A stretch of DNA of 6,306 nucleotides from Bacteroidetes/Chlorobi group bacterium ChocPot_Mid. Lineage in GTDB: Bacteria; Bacteroidota; Ignavibacteria; Kapaibacteriales; UBA2268. The notes beneath the pieces were generated by a model. It did no database searches, was not told where the DNA came from, and saw only the letters and a program-made list of their open reading frames with translations. The position numbers were made by a program, and so were the translations under genes. Where the stretch lies: positions 1-6,306 of the forward strand of contig RCNQ01000126.1 of NCBI GenBank assembly GCA_003731675.1, read 5' to 3'. Each line of letters opens with the position of its first letter. The first letter of the stretch is position 1. Shown here in pieces: positions 5,710 through 6,306 of this stretch.

Positions 5710-6306
5710 ATGTGTAGATATATATTATTTATTTTATTAGTGATTGCAACAATTAATTTTGCCTATTCACAGGATAAAAGGGGACAATCATCAAACGGTA
5801 ATGATTATAAAGGTGTTATTAAAGGACAGGTTTTGGAAATTGATTCACATAAACCTATGAGTTATGCCCAGATATCAGTGTATAATGTGGGGAATGACAA
5901 ACTTGTCAACGGTACAATAGCAGAAAAGGATGGAAATTTTTCAATCACAAATTTACCAAACGGTAAATATTATTTAATGATTAAGTTTATTGGTTATGAA
6001 AAGAAAAAGGTAAACAGTATTGTCATTAGTGAAGGAAGTCCTGTCTATAATCTGGGTAAGATTGAATTGAATTTTTCAACTTATAAGAGCGAAGGAGTTG
6101 AAGTAACAGCAGAAAAGCCATTGGTTGAATTCAAAATGGATAAAAAAATCGTGAATGTAAACAGGGATATTATATCTCAAGGAGGAACAGCCGTTGACGC
6201 TTTGCAAAATGTTCCATCAGTAAAAGTTGACGTTGAAGGAAATGTTACTTTAAGAGGTAGCTCAAATTTTACTGTATTTATCAATGGCAAACCAAGTGTA
6301 TTGACT
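5710..6306 (+). CDS. TonB-dependent outer-membrane receptor, N-terminal part (3' end off the window)
   Basis: The open frame of 199 codons runs off the right edge. Residues 1-20 form a classic Sec signal peptide: short basic start (Arg3), hydrophobic core 5-17 and an A-Y-S cleavage site before Gln21. Residues about 35-122 form a carboxypeptidase-regulatory-like beta sandwich (G-x-V-L near 39-42, then A-Q-I-S-V, D-G-N-F-S-I and Y-Y-L-M-I-K-F-I-G-Y segments), common at the front of Bacteroidota TonB-dependent receptors. A linker with E-V-T-A-E-K (131-136) precedes the start of a plug domain (about 152 onward), with A-L-Q-N-V-P-S-V (164-171), D-V-E-G-N-V-T-L-R-G (174-183) and V-F-I-N-G-K-P (189-195). 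The plug wording resembles receptors with a C-terminal OMP_b-brl_3 barrel, but the barrel is not visible. The substrate is unknown: no SusD, siderophore or regulator gene is in view. The gene follows a terminator, so it is probably transcribed separately. Confidence 0.9.
   Translation, partial: MCRYILFILLVIATINFAYSQDKRGQSSNGNDYKGVIKGQVLEIDSHKPMSYAQISVYNVGNDKLVNGTIAEKDGNFSITNLPNGKYYLMIKFIGYEKKKVNSIVISEGSPVYNLGKIELNFSTYKSEGVEVTAEKPLVEFKMDKKIVNVNRDIISQGGTAVDALQNVPSVKVDVEGNVTLRGSSNFTVFINGKPSVLT

Noticed and set aside
1..6306. A defence system, mobile element or other undescribed accessory system
   Set aside because: Every gene belongs to a known conserved family. There are no transposase, integrase, toxin-antitoxin, nuclease or CRISPR-like signals, no tRNA attachment site, and no shift in base composition between neighbours that I can see.

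Overview
This AT-rich window reads as an ordinary chromosomal, mostly housekeeping segment of a member of the Bacteroidota/Chlorobiota (FCB) group. The lineage call is an inference. It rests on a six-domain S1 protein with long acidic ends, on an outer-membrane TonB-dependent receptor of the carboxypeptidase-regulatory-domain-plus-plug type at the right edge, and on promoter-like sequences that approach the TTTG / TAnnTTTG pattern. All genes lie on the + strand.

Layout: (1) bases 1-459 hold the C-terminal part of an MscS-type mechanosensitive channel, whose membrane part lies off the left edge, followed by a good intrinsic terminator at 506-536. (2) A 245-base AT-rich spacer (460-704) carries a candidate promoter and an 8-bp inverted repeat. 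It leads to rpsA (705-2768), which has a clear Shine-Dalgarno sequence and is followed by a strong terminator hairpin at 2797-2828. (3) Only 8 bases after that T-run begins a compact three-gene operon: cinA (2837-4090), tsaD (overlapping cinA by one base, 4090-5127) and an SSAT-like GNAT acetyltransferase (5139-5627). It is closed by a third terminator at 5663-5692. (4) The window ends inside a secreted outer-membrane receptor gene (5710 onward), of which 199 codons are visible: signal peptide, regulatory-like beta domain and the start of the plug.

Functionally, rpsA acts in translation initiation, tsaD in tRNA t6A37 modification, and cinA in pyridine-nucleotide repair and salvage. The small acetyltransferase probably modifies a polyamine-like or lysine-analogue amine. 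Translation-related genes are therefore grouped, with CinA and the acetyltransferase riding along. Each transcription unit is bounded by a recognisable intrinsic terminator.

I found no mobile element, CRISPR array, RNA gene or undescribed system. The most interesting local detail is the tight packing of terminator and candidate promoter before cinA. The use of Shine-Dalgarno sequences only at rpsA and the receptor gene, and not within the cinA operon, is also notable.
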